From JAIVGV01 sp032229975 (GTDB taxonomy: Bacteria; Acidobacteriota; Blastocatellia; Pyrinomonadales; Pyrinomonadaceae), in NCBI GenBank assembly GCA_032229975.1, contig JAVXVG010000021.1, positions 62,001 to 126,000 on the forward strand: a DNA stretch of 64,000 bases, read 5' to 3'. A model generated the notes under the pieces. That model made no database searches. It was not told where the DNA came from and worked only from the letters and a program-made list of their open reading frames with translations. Below are positions 63,416 through 64,000 of this stretch, one piece after another; position 1 is the stretch's first letter, and each line of letters begins with the position of its first letter. The position numbers and the translations under genes were made by a program.

Positions 63416-64000
63416 ATGCGAACGATGAAGAAGCGTTACTGGATCGCGGGGACAGTGGGACTCTTCGGCGCGGCGCTCGCCGCGAGACTCTTGGCGCGAC
63501 CGCGCGAGGTGGCCTTTGAAGAGGTGCGCGGACAACTGTCGCACGCAGATAGATCGCACTTCGTTGAAGTCGCGGGCGTGAGAGTGCATTACCTCGAAGC
63601 GGGAGACGCGGAAGGGCCTGCGGTGGTGCTTGTGCATGGGCTCGCCTCGTCGAATTTCGTGTGGAACGATTCGCTGTTGCCGCTCGCCGCGCAAGGGTTT
63701 CGCGTTGTCGCGCCCGATCTCGTCGGCTTCGGCTTCTCCGCCAAGCCGCGCGACGGTGAATACACCATCGAGGCGCAGGCGCGCTCGCTCATTGGTTTAA
63801 TGGATGCGCTCGACATCGAGAGTGCGACGCTCGTCGGCAGTTCCTACGGTGGCGCGGTCGCGGCCATCTGCGCGCTCGACTATGCGGATCGGATCGGAAG
63901 TCTCGTGCTCGTCGGCGCGATCTCGAACAACGAGATGAAGCGAAGCCCGATCTTGCGTGTCGGCGGCGTGCGCGGCTTGGGCGAGTTGCTCACGCCGCTC
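63416..64000 (+). CDS. Alpha/beta hydrolase, cut by the window end
   Basis: The first 195 residues of an alpha/beta hydrolase, in frame to the end of the window. The N-terminus has a hydrophobic helix (YWIAGTVGLFGAALAARLLA), likely a signal anchor. The oxyanion segment VVLVHGLASSNFVW, the turn PDLVGFGFSAKP and the nucleophile elbow VGSSYGGAVA are typical; the acid and histidine lie beyond the window. The first ATG is at 63416, with another at 63425; neither has a strong ribosome site. The coiled-coil gene precedes it by 37 bp, suggesting one transcript. Confidence 0.88.
   Translation, partial: MRTMKKRYWIAGTVGLFGAALAARLLARPREVAFEEVRGQLSHADRSHFVEVAGVRVHYLEAGDAEGPAVVLVHGLASSNFVWNDSLLPLAAQGFRVVAPDLVGFGFSAKPRDGEYTIEAQARSLIGLMDALDIESATLVGSSYGGAVAAICALDYADRIGSLVLVGAISNNEMKRSPILRVGGVRGLGELLTPL

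Overview
The window reads as a continuous piece of a high-G+C, diderm bacterial chromosome. The gene content suggests an acidobacterium, most likely of the Blastocatellia type: a very long TonB-dependent receptor with an N-terminal carboxypeptidase-regulatory domain, a dnaK-dnaJ-hspR heat-shock cluster, a TPR/DUF4388 protein, a fused 2-oxoacid dehydrogenase E1, heptose and lipid-core genes, and variable coiled-coil paralogues. This placement is inference from gene content. No rRNA, tRNA, CRISPR array, transposase or prophage gene was seen. Most of the window is housekeeping or envelope metabolism.

Layout. 1-3.6 kb: enoyl-CoA hydratase, PilZ protein, 3-hydroxyacyl-CoA dehydrogenase, then thioredoxin reductase. 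3.7-7.7 kb: a cysteine-rich HxlR regulator and an operon of two M16 peptidases (one active, one lacking the zinc motif) with a coiled-coil gene between them. 7.8-14 kb: a membrane protein/winged-helix pair, a flavoprotein, a CreD-like protein, a peroxiredoxin and an M48 protease. 14-19 kb: a minus-strand envelope operon (Trm112-like, glycosyltransferase 9, cupin, small unknown, heptose kinase, PBP4-type carboxypeptidase). 19-28 kb: an NTF2-like membrane protein, cytochrome P450, an unknown Cys protein, TPR/DUF4388, HD-GYP and the TonB-dependent receptor. 28-32.5 kb: hspR, dnaJ and dnaK, interrupted by a small AT-rich cassette. 32.5-41 kb: PgsA, metallophosphoesterase, MBL exonuclease-like protein, PAP2, 5'-nucleotidase, GT39 and a flippase-like protein. 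41.5-50 kb: acyl-CoA dehydrogenase, TPR, E1 fusion, Tag, DapF, a 3D-domain protein, a 21-bp repeat array, asparaginase and a candidate structured RNA. 50-64 kb: membrane and signalling proteins, lytic transglycosylase, peptidoglycan-binding protein, AlaS, RecX, TruB, PrkA, a second coiled-coil paralogue and an alpha/beta hydrolase cut by the window end.

The most unusual signal is not a gene. At least nine intergenic spaces hold hairpins whose two arms are built from tandem 7-nt units. The unit sequence differs from site to site, but the 7-nt period and the arm-gap-inverted-arm design are constant. A related larger array of sixteen 21-bp units with no length change lies at 48074-48409. Other items worth a second look are a candidate small RNA with three CTTT(C)GGGGGA segments (49940-50135), a 399-bp AT-rich gene cassette bounded by a perfect 15-bp inverted repeat inside the heat-shock operon (28659-29057), an AT-rich patch within alaS, a DapF whose second catalytic Cys is Ser, and the coiled-coil ruler paralogues.
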